Shown: one piece after another, positions 18,336 through 25,336 of the stretch
Position numbering within the stretch: the stretch's first letter is position 1
How the letters are laid out: each line of letters begins with the position of its first letter
Origin: Chara braunii
Lineage: Eukaryota; Streptophyta; Charophyceae; Charales; Characeae
Direction of reading: 5' to 3'
Assembly: GCA_003427395.1 (NCBI GenBank)
Contig: BFEA01000022.1
Span: 514,422 to 539,757, forward strand
DNA: 25,336 bases
Notes under the pieces: generated by a model
The model's input: only the letters and a program-made list of their open reading frames with translations
The model's database searches: none
What the model was told of the DNA's origin: nothing
Program-made: the position numbers and the translations under genes

Positions 18336-18720
18336 CCGAGATCGGGAGACAAGCCAGATACGGGTTTGCGAGAGTGAAGAGGAGGTGGACGGACTAACCG
18401 AAGTGTTAATGCACCAAGATCGGGAAACAAGCCAGATACGATGCGAGAATGAAGGCGAGGCGAACGGACTGACTGAAGAGGGACCGCACCGAGATCGGGA
18501 AACAAGCCAGATACGGGTTTGTGAGAATGAAGGGGAGGTGAACGGACTAACCGAAGTGGGAACGCACAAGATCGGGAAACAAGCCAGACACGGGTTTGCG
18601 AGAATGGAGGGGAGGTGAATGGACGAGAATGCACCAAGATCGGGAAACGAGCCAGATACGAGCTTGCGAGAACGGGGAGGAGGCAAACGGACTGAGTAAG
18701 ACGATAGTGCGCCAAGATCG
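18336..18720 (+). repeat. Minisatellite, about 76-bp period
   Basis: Copies of CACCGAGATCGGGAAACAAG-type units start near 18336, 18411, 18487, 18565, 18632 and 18710, each followed by CCAGATACGGGTTTGCGAGAATG and GAACGGACTAACCGAAG-like phrases. Units are 67-78 bp long with substitutions and one shortened copy. Long frames on both strands only reflect the repetition. Confidence 0.85.
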
Positions 18721-18739
18721 CGAGGCTAAAGACTCACTG

Positions 18740-19487
18740 GCCGAGTTAACAGTTACGGGCACAGGAAAGCGTTTGCGCTCCGGAGTTCGTCGGATCCGGT
18801 GTCAGGACCGGTGGGTCCCGAATAATATCCCGACACTCAAGCCTGTATATAGCCAAATTGTGCACGACAGAGAAATATGAAGTAAGGAGGCAAGAGAGAG
18901 AAAAGACAAAGGACCAGGACGAGGCCACCGTCCTTTTAAATTTGTTAAAGGTTTAAAGACGTGAGTTGGGTTGTAGGTTGTCTAGGCTCAAATAAAATTT
19001 CACTATATGCGGGAACGTGCCCAGGAGGAGTGATGCCCTGGGTTGAGAACCGCAGGAGGAAAAGAACCGGCGACGGCAAGCAAGTAAGCGCAAGGACATG
19101 GGCGCATAGAACATAGCATGAGGTCAGGAGGGCCGTTGGGATTCAACAAGACTAGGGCCAAGGGGCCATTGACCCTGCAAACACGGTACGGCAGCGACAA
19201 AAGAATGGGGAAGCTGAGAGGTGAACGGCCCCGGCGGCCATGGGACGCCACAAGATAACGGCCCAACGTGGGGGTCGCCTACGACAATCTACGGGAGCCT
19301 CGGATTGGAGGCCCGCGGCCGGAGAAACCAACGCATGCAAGGCCCAAGAGAAAGCAAGCAAAAGGGGGCCACCGTAGGGCGGTAGACGCCCAAAGAACAT
19401 GGGACACCTTGAGGAAAGGCACCAGGGACCACGTGGGACTAAGTAAAAATAATGGTAGCCGGGACAAAATATATTGGGGACCATCGG
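18740..19487. other. No supported gene
   Basis: Short open frames on both strands show no domain. The phrase GGGACCACGTGGGACTAAGT near 19427 is related to the 26-bp repeat that starts at 19488. Confidence 0.4.
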
Positions 19488-19584
19488 CGGGACTAAGTGT
19501 CAGGGACCGCCGACGGGACTAAGTGTCGGGGACCACTGACGGGACTAAGTGTCGGGGACCACCAACGGGACAAGTGGCGGGGAC
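19488..19584 (+). repeat. 26-bp minisatellite
   Basis: Units start with CGGGACTAAGTGTC at 19488, 19514 and 19540, with a shortened fourth at 19566. They are exactly 26 bp apart and differ mainly in the GGGACCNNNNA half. A degenerate preceding unit is visible near 19473. Confidence 0.92.
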
Positions 19585-20735
19585 ATGAGAAGGTCTCAAA
19601 AGAAACGGCAGAGCGGCATGAGGAGACAACAATTAAGACAAGATGCACTGTCAAGATCGAGATCTTGACGGCCAAAAATATTAGCACCGCTACTGCAAGC
19701 ACTAGCGGTAGCAAACGGGAAGGCCAAAAGGAAAGGAAAAAGTAAAGAATCATGAAGTGGGAGGCATGGGAGCAATCCGAGAAATCTCGGATCAGCCTCC
19801 CTCAAGAAAATGGAGTCAAAAGAGACTCCATGTGAAAAATAGGCTTCAGGGAGAAAATCGGAGTAGGAGGGGCTATCGTGAGAGAGAAATAAAGGAAAAA
19901 GGAAGCTACCATGGGCATGAGGGAGCCATTATTGTAGTCCAAGATGTAACGGACTGCACCATGGGCATAGGAAGGGCCAAAACTAAGAGGAAGGGCCTAG
20001 AAAAAGGCCTTAACGACCACTTGACACTTGGCATGCTAGAAAAAAGAAAGAAAAGAAAGGAAAAAATGTGGGAGAATAAGACAAAAGGAGTGAGAGGGAG
20101 TGAGTGAGTTGGTCGTCAATAGGGACTGCCACAAGAAGGGACTGGCAGGTCCCTACTGTCCAAAAAAGGAGGAAAAAAATAAGAAAAGAAAAGAAAAGAG
20201 AAAAAAAAAGAAAAGAGAAAAAGACCTTAAACCACCAGTACCCCCGCTAGTGTTGGGAAATTACGTTGTCTTGCCCAGTACCCAAAGTTTTCGGGGGTCG
20301 GACACAGAGTCGGCAATGATCCAAAAATCGTAGTTATCTTTTACCCGTGCACGAAAGGAAAAGGGAAAAAAAAAAGGCCTTTGTACTGCAATGATGTCGG
20401 GTAGGGTAGTCTAGGAGGCTGTGCTCACAGTCTTGAATGCATCTTACAACAAAGACGGTCACATTCTGAAACTTGTTGTTTTCTTTCTTTTATTTCTCTT
20501 TTATTTGTTATGTGTCCCCTGCCAACAAGGCAGGGCGGAATCCGTGATCTGCTCTGGCTGTGTTTCCTCAGATGATTGTAACCCTGATGTATCCAGCCGT
20601 TTTCAAGGCCGAATCCGTGTTTCCGTTTTTTTTTTCTGGTTTACGTTTCCTGGAATCTAACAATCTGAATCCGTGATCTTCTCGAACTGTATTCCCTCAG
20701 AGGATTGTAACCCTGATCACACTGGCACTTACGGG
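19585..20735. other. Purine-rich non-coding stretch with small hairpins
   Basis: GTCAAGATC/GATCTTGAC at 19650-19669 and ATCCGAGA/TCTCGGAT at 19775-19792 are perfect inverted repeats with 2-nt centres. 20163-20226 is an AAGAAAAG-type purine tract. About 55 bp around AATCCGTGATCT...CAGANGATTGTAACCCTGAT occur twice (about 20537-20590 and 20667-20720). A relic of the repeat family at 21094-21343 appears near 19930-19985. No gene was recognised. Confidence 0.5.
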
Positions 20736-20766
20736 TTATACACATCTAGATGTGTATAAGAGACAG
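20736..20766. other. Partial Nextera mate-pair junction adapter (assembly artefact)
   Basis: Thirty-one of the 38 adapter bases are present, TTATACACATCT followed by AGATGTGTATAAGAGACAG. The first seven bases (CTGTCTC) are missing. As at 18019, the join is artificial. Confidence 0.95.
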
Positions 20767-21093
20767 GTACATAGCTGCAATCACAACCAGAGTTTTGTTT
20801 CGTTTTCTGCTGTTGTGAGTTTCACGGCTGCAATTTTTTTTATTTTTATTTTTTTTTTGTTCTTCCCGTGAGAGTGCCATAAAGAAATGGAGTGGGACCC
20901 AGGCTCGGCAAAACTCGGAGCGCAGTGAAAATCAGGGTCGGCAAAAACAAGCTCGGAGGTACCGGGGTTTAACGATAAAAAACGGCCACTTGGGGAGATA
21001 CATCCGTGACTAGATTCATTCTGGAATATGGCGGTCGCAAAGGAGCTTGATTTTCTTTTGATTTTGCAGAGAAAATCAAAGAAAATCAAGCCC

Positions 21094-21343
21094 CCATGCA
21101 ACCGAAATACAACGGATTACATGGGGAAGGAAAAACACATGTTTTAGGTGCATTCGGAGTCAAAATTGAGCCCGGATGCACTTGGAAGTTGGCCGTTTCT
21201 TTTTCTTTCAATAGAGGGTTAGTTGTGGGACATTGGGGCTAAGGAATTGACCCCTAGTGCAGTCCGAGTTGCAATGGACTGCATGGGGAAGGGAAAACAC
21301 ATGTTTTAAGTGCATCCGGAGCCAGCCCGGATGCACTTAGGAA
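21094..21343 (+). repeat. Diverged repeat family with GTGCATCCGG hairpins
   Basis: 21108-21178 and 21268-21340 share GGATTACATGGGGAAGG/GGACTGCATGGGGAAGG, AAAACACATGTTTTA and GTGCAT(C/T)CGGAG, then CCCGGATGCACTT. Shorter relics lie near 21411-21470 and 19930-19985 (GCAGTCCAAG, GGATTGCAT). The second copy contains a strong hairpin: AAGTGCATCCGG 21308-21319 pairs with CCGGATGCACTT 21327-21338 over a 7-nt loop. The first copy has the same arms with one mismatch. Confidence 0.75.
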
Positions 21344-21618
21344 TTAAACACTTCATTATTATTCTAGTATTGGGCAAGTTGTGGGGCTGTGGGACTAGGA
21401 AAATGACCATGATTGCAGTCCAAGAAATAACGGATTGCATGAGGATGCCTAGGCTAAGGGAAAATGTGCCACGGCAAGCCCAAAAAGCTAGAAAGAAGTG
21501 ATTTCGGCATGGGGCAAGTAAAGACGGTAAACGGTAACCGTGAGATGAGATCTCACGACCAAGAAAAATCGGCACACATGTGGCACCTAAGGAAGAGATA
21601 TTGGAACCACCAAGGGCG

Positions 21619-21688
21619 TCGCGTGCTGTCACGTGCTGTAGCGTGCCGTAGCGTGCCGTAGCGTGCCGTCGCGTGCCATAGCGCCCGA
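21619..21688 (+). repeat. 10-bp tandem repeat (TAGCGTGCCG)n
   Basis: Seven units of about ten bases, from TCGCGTGCTG through three TAGCGTGCCG copies to TAGCGCCCGA, stand head to tail. The minus strand reads as a repeated HATARYGT-like peptide, which is a consequence of the repeat. A period of ten is close to one DNA helical turn. Confidence 0.9.
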
Positions 21689-21801
21689 GACAATTGAGAA
21701 GCCCGCCCCTTCGAATGGCGGACACTTTGAAGGGTGATTTCAGGGTTGGGCGCGGGCGCGCGTTCAGAAGGGTCGTTTGGGCGAGCCGAACCGGTATCAC
21801 A

Positions 21802-21925
21802 CGGCCCAGATTGCGGGTCGGTCACCACCTGCGGACGGCCCAGATCGCAGGCCGATGAGAAAAGTTTCTCATCGGCCTGTGATCTGGGTCATCCGCAGGT
21901 GGTGACCGGCCCTCAACCTGGGCCG
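21802..21925. repeat. Long hairpin: 61-bp inverted-repeat arms with 2-nt loop
   Basis: Left arm 21802-21862 (starts CGGCCCAGATTG, ends GATGAGAAA) and right arm 21865-21925 (starts TTTCTCATC, ends CTGGGCCG) are complementary with about six mismatches. The spacer is only AG. The left arm also contains two direct copies of CGGCCCAGATYGC. It could be a foldback/MITE-like element, a small-RNA precursor, or a product of palindromic duplication. No target-site duplication is evident. Confidence 0.88.
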
Positions 21926-23075
21926 GTAGATATGACATTAGCGATTCTTATAGTATTGTAGATCCATGTGGTCATGGGGAAGCTAGGGGGGAAGGAAAAA
22001 GATATGAGTGGGAACGAAAAAATATGAGACGAGTACGAAAAGAGATATGATGCAGAAGAGGAAGATGTAATCCAAGCCTCTAAGGAGATGTTGCTTTCTT
22101 CTTGCTCAAGGGGTCTTTGGAGTGGGAGGGTTTACATAGGTGGAGGGCGGGGCTTGGGTGTGCGTTAGGTGCGAGCACGAAATTATGAGCAACTGCTATA
22201 CAGGAATCGGACGGATAGGGGAGGGCAGTTCAGACTCGGAGGCATAGTCAGAAGTTCTACAGTGAAGTTTTTTCCTAGAAGGAGAGTCTTCAACCTTCTT
22301 CTTCTCTAGCATCTTGATCAATCTGATCGAGGAAAGTGAAGATGTGAGTTGCCTCTTCCAACTTGATGACGAATCGCGGTAATAATGGTTGCGGTGGATA
22401 GGAGGCTTCCTTTGGAAAGGTTTGTGCTGATTGGTACTGAATGGCAATTCCACAGGCTTGGTCTGTGAGTAGTCTAAACCAACGTCCAAGCCCTGATTGG
22501 ATGAGTTGGAGGAGTAAGAGACGAGAGATGTCTGCCTTGATAAGTTGCTTGAAGAATCCCTTGAAAAGGAATGCAAGTGGCAAGATGAATCTCGGTAATC
22601 TTCCAAGAGAAGGAAGTTTTTCCGCTAGGCTCAACAAACCATTGTTGACCCAAAATCTTGAGGAATTGATCTTTGCAGAAGCCAAACAGAGTGAGAATGG
22701 AATACGTAAATTTGTGTAGCACCCCGTACGCGTTTGCCAGCGAACGCGAACGGGCTCCAAAAAGCAGCAAACGCGCACTAAAAGAGTACAATTTTCGGAA
22801 ACAAACGACAAAAATAAAAAATAAAAATAAAAATAAAACAAGACAAACATGAAGGGCACAACGAAACCATTCATTTTTCTCATTCTTCTTTGGACTCCCC
22901 TTTCACCGTGCCTCTCAGGTACAAGGCTCGCCACGTTGATGAAGTTGAGCACGAGCTGCCCCCATCCCCATGTGCCATAACAGCCCACTTGTACGCTGTG
23001 AGAAAGAGGCAGAGTGAAGGGGAAGGGGATAAACAGAGGGAGGAGAGATGGAGAGCAGACAAACAAAGAACGATA
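21926..23075. other. Mostly unassigned sequence
   Basis: Apart from the doubtful serine-rich frame, no gene is supported. The near-perfect hairpin CGCGTTTGC/GCGAACGCG (22729-22748, 2-nt centre CA) follows TGTAGCACCCCGTA at 22715, a phrase that resembles LTR starts but has no partner here. A short AAATAAAAATAAAAATAAAA tract lies at 22808-22838. Confidence 0.4.
22196..22606 (-). CDS. Hypothetical serine-rich protein (doubtful)
   Basis: A 136-codon frame starts at ATG and ends at TAG. It is rich in Ser, Arg and Asn (DSSSNLSRQ, YSSNSSNQG, RDSSSSWKRQ) and has a basic stretch MLEKKKVEDSPSRKK. Composition is less biased than the shadow frames, and all codons look usable, but no family is recognised and no splice or promoter context supports it. 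Overlapping frames of similar length exist on both strands. It could be an exon, a retroelement remnant or chance. Confidence 0.2.
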   Translation of the reverse strand: MEDYRDSSCHLHSFSRDSSSNLSRQTSLVSYSSNSSNQGLDVGLDYSQTKPVELPFSTNQHKPFQRKPPIHRNHYYRDSSSSWKRQLTSSLSSIRLIKMLEKKKVEDSPSRKKLHCRTSDYASESELPSPIRPIPV

Positions 23076-23117
23076 AAGGGAAAGTAAGGGAAAGTAAGGG
23101 AAAGTAAGGGAAAGTAT
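23076..23117 (+). repeat. 10-bp tandem repeat (AAGGGAAAGT)n
   Basis: About four perfect copies of AAGGGAAAGT stand head to tail. They lie about 60 bp beyond the stop codon of the minus-strand RING frame, in its probable 3' region. Confidence 0.93.
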
Positions 23118-23179
23118 GGAGTGTGGAGTGAAGATGAAGGCAAAAGAGGATAAGAAAAGGCTCAGGAATGAGTCTGTCC

Positions 23180-23470
23180 TTAACGACAGAGAGGACATAC
23201 ATTGTAAGGATGACGTGGATGAACACATGGAAGACCTAGTTGAGCATTCTCAATGCAACAATTGCCACAATGGGTGGCATTGAGCACGCCCACCATACAC
23301 CCCCGACAAATGGCATGTCGATTGCAGACCAAAATGAAAGAAGAACGGTCACCACAAAAGAGCATGCATTCAGTATAGCGCCCAACGCCACAAAATGGAC
23401 ATATAGTGTCCGGATGCGGAAGGTGCCTGAAGTCAAGAACGGTGGGACGGTCTTCTAGTGATTGTGGCAT
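23180..23470 (-). CDS. C3HC4 RING-finger module, probably the C-terminal part of the adjacent protease gene
   Basis: The 96-codon frame carries a RING-type zinc finger that ends two codons before the stop. Ligands in order are C24-x2-C27, C49-x2-H52, C55-x2-C58 and, after a 33-residue loop, C92-x2-C95 (CPFC, CNRHAICRGC, CPLC). More Cys and His (C68, C71, C72, C82, H84, H87) lie in the loop and might bind another zinc. RING domains recruit E2 enzymes, so a ubiquitin-ligase role is likely for the family but unproved here. The ATG at the start may not be real: the frame overlaps the end of the Josephin-like frame by 38 bases in a different phase. A short intron, a frameshift in this copy or a sequence error could join them. 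Downstream is a 10-bp minisatellite. Confidence 0.6.
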   Translation of the reverse strand: MPQSLEDRPTVLDFRHLPHPDTICPFCGVGRYTECMLFCGDRSSFILVCNRHAICRGCMVGVLNATHCGNCCIENAQLGLPCVHPRHPYNVCPLCR

Positions 23471-24428
23471 AGACGATGGCGGCTACCGCCGAGTGTAACA
23501 GTGTTTGTGGCTGTGCAAAGGAGAAGGTCGCAGAGTGTTGGTACATTGTCTTGCTGCACGGCACGGGGCCAGAGGAATGATCTTCGACATAAAAGAGATT
23601 GCAGACGGTTTGTTGTGGCAAGAAAACAGCATCATTTTGTAAGAAATCAATGACATCAATCATGGCATGGACCATAGTGTCGTTGTCCCACAGCTCCCAG
23701 TGGTCAGAGGCATGTACAATGGCCATGTAATGGCCAGGGCCGTGCACAATGCAGGCAGAGATGTGGGATGGAGGATTAAACCACTCACCTGCTCGAGCAT
23801 TGCGTAGTTCAAGTTGATGGTCCCCCATTGCTACTTGTAGGACAGCAATGGTAAAGCCTCCTTCGCTGGTATAATTACAATCCTCTGGCGGTCGTTGGGG
23901 AAGATCAGCATCACGCTGAAGGGCGATTGCAAGGAGGTCTGATGGTGTATAAAACGGGCGGTGGAGAATGTGAAGACAGGTATTAGTTGCTGTCAGACCA
24001 CAGAGATTGGTGAGGTTCTCAGGCTGGTTGGTTGGATGCTGGCCAACAATTTGCAGATCACCCAGATGGTGTTGCAAGCCCAAACAATGTTGGGTTGTTT
24101 GCTGGTCAGTCATATGCAGATCACCCATGTGGTCTGCGCGTGGCGGAGCACAAAATTGTGGTTCATCCGAACAATGCTGGTCAGCCATTTGCAGATCCCC
24201 TATGTGGTCTATGCCTTGTGGGGTCAACTGCAATCCGGGCAGATCATGTTCCAATCCCTCAACGTTTACGGCTGCATCCTGAGTAGGGACTGTACCTGGA
24301 GTCGGGAGTGTACTCTGGGCAGCGGCTGCATCCTGAGTAGGGACTGGTGGCTGCCTGCAGGCAGCTGGACTGTCTGCAGGAGGCATAGGAGCGGATATTA
24401 CCGTTTGAACCAAAGGAACCGCAACAAC
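23433..24428 (-). CDS. Josephin-like cysteine protease (deubiquitinase-type) domain protein
   Basis: The frame opens after a TAG at 24429-24431 that is preceded by a pyrimidine-rich tract, so 24428 may be an exon start rather than a start codon. The first in-frame ATG is a few codons in. Counting residues from 24413: 1-50 proline/alanine-rich; 65-130 three imperfect repeats of an HxGDLxxxDQ motif; 133-278 Josephin-like. That domain has an NLCGLTATNTCLHIL block with candidate nucleophile C138 or C146, then FYTPSDLLAIA, GGFTIAVLQVAM (matches the Josephin GFFSIQVI strand/helix), GHYMAIVH with probable catalytic H228, and WELWDND with D243 or N244. Josephin enzymes cleave ubiquitin isopeptide bonds. 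The frame ends inside the start of the RING frame. Another papain-fold protease family is possible. Confidence 0.5.
   Translation of the reverse strand, partial: VVAVPLVQTVISAPMPPADSPAACRQPPVPTQDAAAAQSTLPTPGTVPTQDAAVNVEGLEHDLPGLQLTPQGIDHIGDLQMADQHCSDEPQFCAPPRADHMGDLHMTDQQTTQHCLGLQHHLGDLQIVGQHPTNQPENLTNLCGLTATNTCLHILHRPFYTPSDLLAIALQRDADLPQRPPEDCNYTSEGGFTIAVLQVAMGDHQLELRNARAGEWFNPPSHISACIVHGPGHYMAIVHASDHWELWDNDTMVHAMIDVIDFLQNDAVFLPQQTVCNLFYVEDHSSGPVPCSKTMYQHSATFSFAQPQTLLHSAVAAIVYATITRRPSHRS
24030..24245 (-). repeat. Three imperfect repeats encoding HxGDLxxxDQ in the protease N-terminus
   Basis: On the plus strand, GCAGATCACCCAGATGGT (24053), GCAGATCACCCATGTGGTC (24116) and GCAGATCCCCTATGTGGTC (24190) recur 63-74 bp apart. 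They encode HHLGDLQIVGQ, DHMGDLHMTDQ and DHIGDLQMADQ. The conservation is stronger at the motif than between, which suggests a repeated short linear motif. Confidence 0.7.
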
Positions 24429-24431
24429 CTA

Positions 24432-25035
24432 TGGAGGAGGCACAGAGAGAATCGGGGCAGACAAAGAAACAGGTTGTTGATCCCTATTGTAATTTTATAA
24501 CTAACATTAGACGTATATTGTATTGTATTCTATAAAATAAGAAGATACATTTCAATATATACTAGATGACCCGTTGCGGCTTCGCCCGCAAAAACAGAAA
24601 AAGAAAAAAGCACAAAAGAAAGAAAACGCATAAGGAACTGCCCTATCATATGCCGCTTCTTTCACAATAAGAAAAAAAAGAGCCTAAGAGCAGACGAAAA
24701 CCCACGTGCAAGAAAATAGCACGGAATACCACCGAACAATTTTCTTTTTTATCTTTGCGTGTTTTGTTTGGGGAGCCGTCACCTTTCCAGCATCGTTTTT
24801 GTTTTGTGTTGTGCAAGTACTCTGGACTTTTATGAGAAAATCCAGTCCGATGTCCCATTGATGTTTTTTGGTAAAGATTCAGAATCGGACTTTGTTTGCT
24901 GTGTTCTCTGGATATGTATGTGATCAAGCGATCTTGCATGTATCTATGCCCTGTGCTTACTTGTTGAGTTTTGACGCTATGTGTGCAAGTGCATGCGCGT
25001 GTGGGTGAGTCTCAGTTTGGTGGGCTCCGATGATG
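24432..25035. other. Non-coding, possibly intronic or a repeat edge
   Basis: AT-rich at 24490-24565. The segment ACTAGATGACCCGTTGCGG continuing to CCCGCAAAA (24561-24594) has a GCGG/CCGC hairpin and an abrupt change of base composition, like the edge of an interspersed repeat I could not name. No gene was recognised. An AACAA|GTAAGC donor-like site lies on the minus strand near 24955. Confidence 0.35.
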
Positions 25036-25206
25036 TCAGTGAGGATTGGCCCGGGGAAGTTGTTGGAAGGCGCCTCCAACTATAGGAGTGCCGCAAATGT
25101 TAAGCAGGTTTTGCATTGTATGAATGAAACAATCAGCGTTCGATCTGCTTGGCAGTTGCTCTTCAGGTGGGGGACTTGTCGGGAGTAGCATTACCATGAC
25201 AGCCAT
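25036..25206 (-). CDS. Hypothetical small ORF, possible upstream exon of the protease gene
   Basis: From the ATG at 25206 the product is 56 residues: a hydrophobic start (MAVMVMLLP), a Pro/Glu stretch, then NADCFIHTMQNLLNICG and a short tail. The DCFIHTMQNLLN block loosely recalls the catalytic-Cys helix of Josephin proteins, and the ORF lies upstream of, and on the same strand as, the Josephin-like frame. No clean donor in the right phase was found, so a link is only a suggestion. Confidence 0.25.
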   Translation of the reverse strand: MAVMVMLLPTSPPPEEQLPSRSNADCFIHTMQNLLNICGTPIVGGAFQQLPRANPH

Positions 25207-25316
25207 AATGTCAGGTGTGCATCTTGGAACATTTCCAGGAAGGCAAAAGGCAAAAAAGAAACGAAGTAGCACGTGTCAGAGTCACAAAATGAACAGCTTG
25301 GCACAGTCGCCCCCCT

Positions 25317-25336
25317 TCTCTCTCTCTCTCTCTCTC
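25317..25336. repeat. (TC)n microsatellite at window end
   Basis: Ten TC units run to the last base of the window. The true length is unknown. Confidence 0.95.

Noticed and set aside
18290-18715. 141-residue minus-strand frame with repeated SGLFPDLG-like units
   Set aside because: It follows the 76-bp minisatellite exactly, competing frames are equally open, and nothing resembles a known protein.
19757-20107. 116-residue basic plus-strand frame
   Set aside because: Lys/Arg/Glu-rich because of purine bias; it overlaps relics of an interspersed repeat and has no domain.
22715-22728. TGTAGCACCCCGTA as an LTR start
   Set aside because: No partner LTR, PBS or PPT is visible nearby.
22290-23228. 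312-residue minus-strand frame
   Set aside because: Low-complexity Leu/Ser/Phe sequence opposite purine-rich repeats, with no motif and competing frames on both strands.

Overview
The window looks like repeat-rich nuclear DNA from a plant-like eukaryote. The evidence is an LTR retrotransposon with a primer-binding site of the plant initiator-Met tRNA type, a chromodomain Ty3/gypsy (chromovirus) element, a LINE-type RT zinc-finger fragment, a degenerate TTTAGGG-like stretch and abundant microsatellites. The style of the elements suggests a streptophyte green alga such as Chara; this is inference. No tRNA, rRNA, CRISPR or bacterial operon was seen.

Layout. 1-80 is a compound microsatellite. 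1245-2448 holds a 5'-truncated LINE ORF2 tail with an inverted copy of part of itself just upstream. 2687-4526 is purine-rich satellite DNA, including a ~184-bp-period array. 4527-6175 has no convincing gene. 6176-6295 is a minisatellite of ACGT-core motifs just ahead of an outer Ty3/gypsy element (about 6339-18018). The outer gag is split by a younger, complete inner LTR element (6865-13853) with matching LTRs, PBS, PPT and a target-site duplication. The inner element has gag but no recognisable pol, so it looks non-autonomous (TR-GAG type). The outer element resumes at 13858 with the rest of gag, a protease remnant, RNase H, integrase, a chromodomain, a PPT and the start of a 3' LTR. Its reverse transcriptase core is deleted and several frames are broken.

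Both elements carry a canonical X XXY YYZ -1 slippery heptamer directly before the gag stop codon, in the correct phase. In the outer element the -1 frame stays open and leads toward protease. This is the clearest mechanistic signal in the window.

Two matches to the Nextera mate-pair junction adapter (18019-18056 complete, 20736-20766 partial) show that the assembly contains library artefacts. Sequence order across 18018/18057 and 20735/20767 cannot be trusted. An N gap at 10072-10076 sits between contig ends that share 27 bp.

The right-hand part (18057-23117) is mostly non-coding tandem and inverted repeats, including a 61-bp-arm hairpin with a 2-nt loop. The most interesting host-like locus is on the minus strand at 23180-24428: a Josephin-like cysteine protease (deubiquitinase-type) domain followed directly, in a shifted frame, by a C3HC4 RING finger. 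A small unassigned ORF lies upstream of it, and the window ends in a TC microsatellite.
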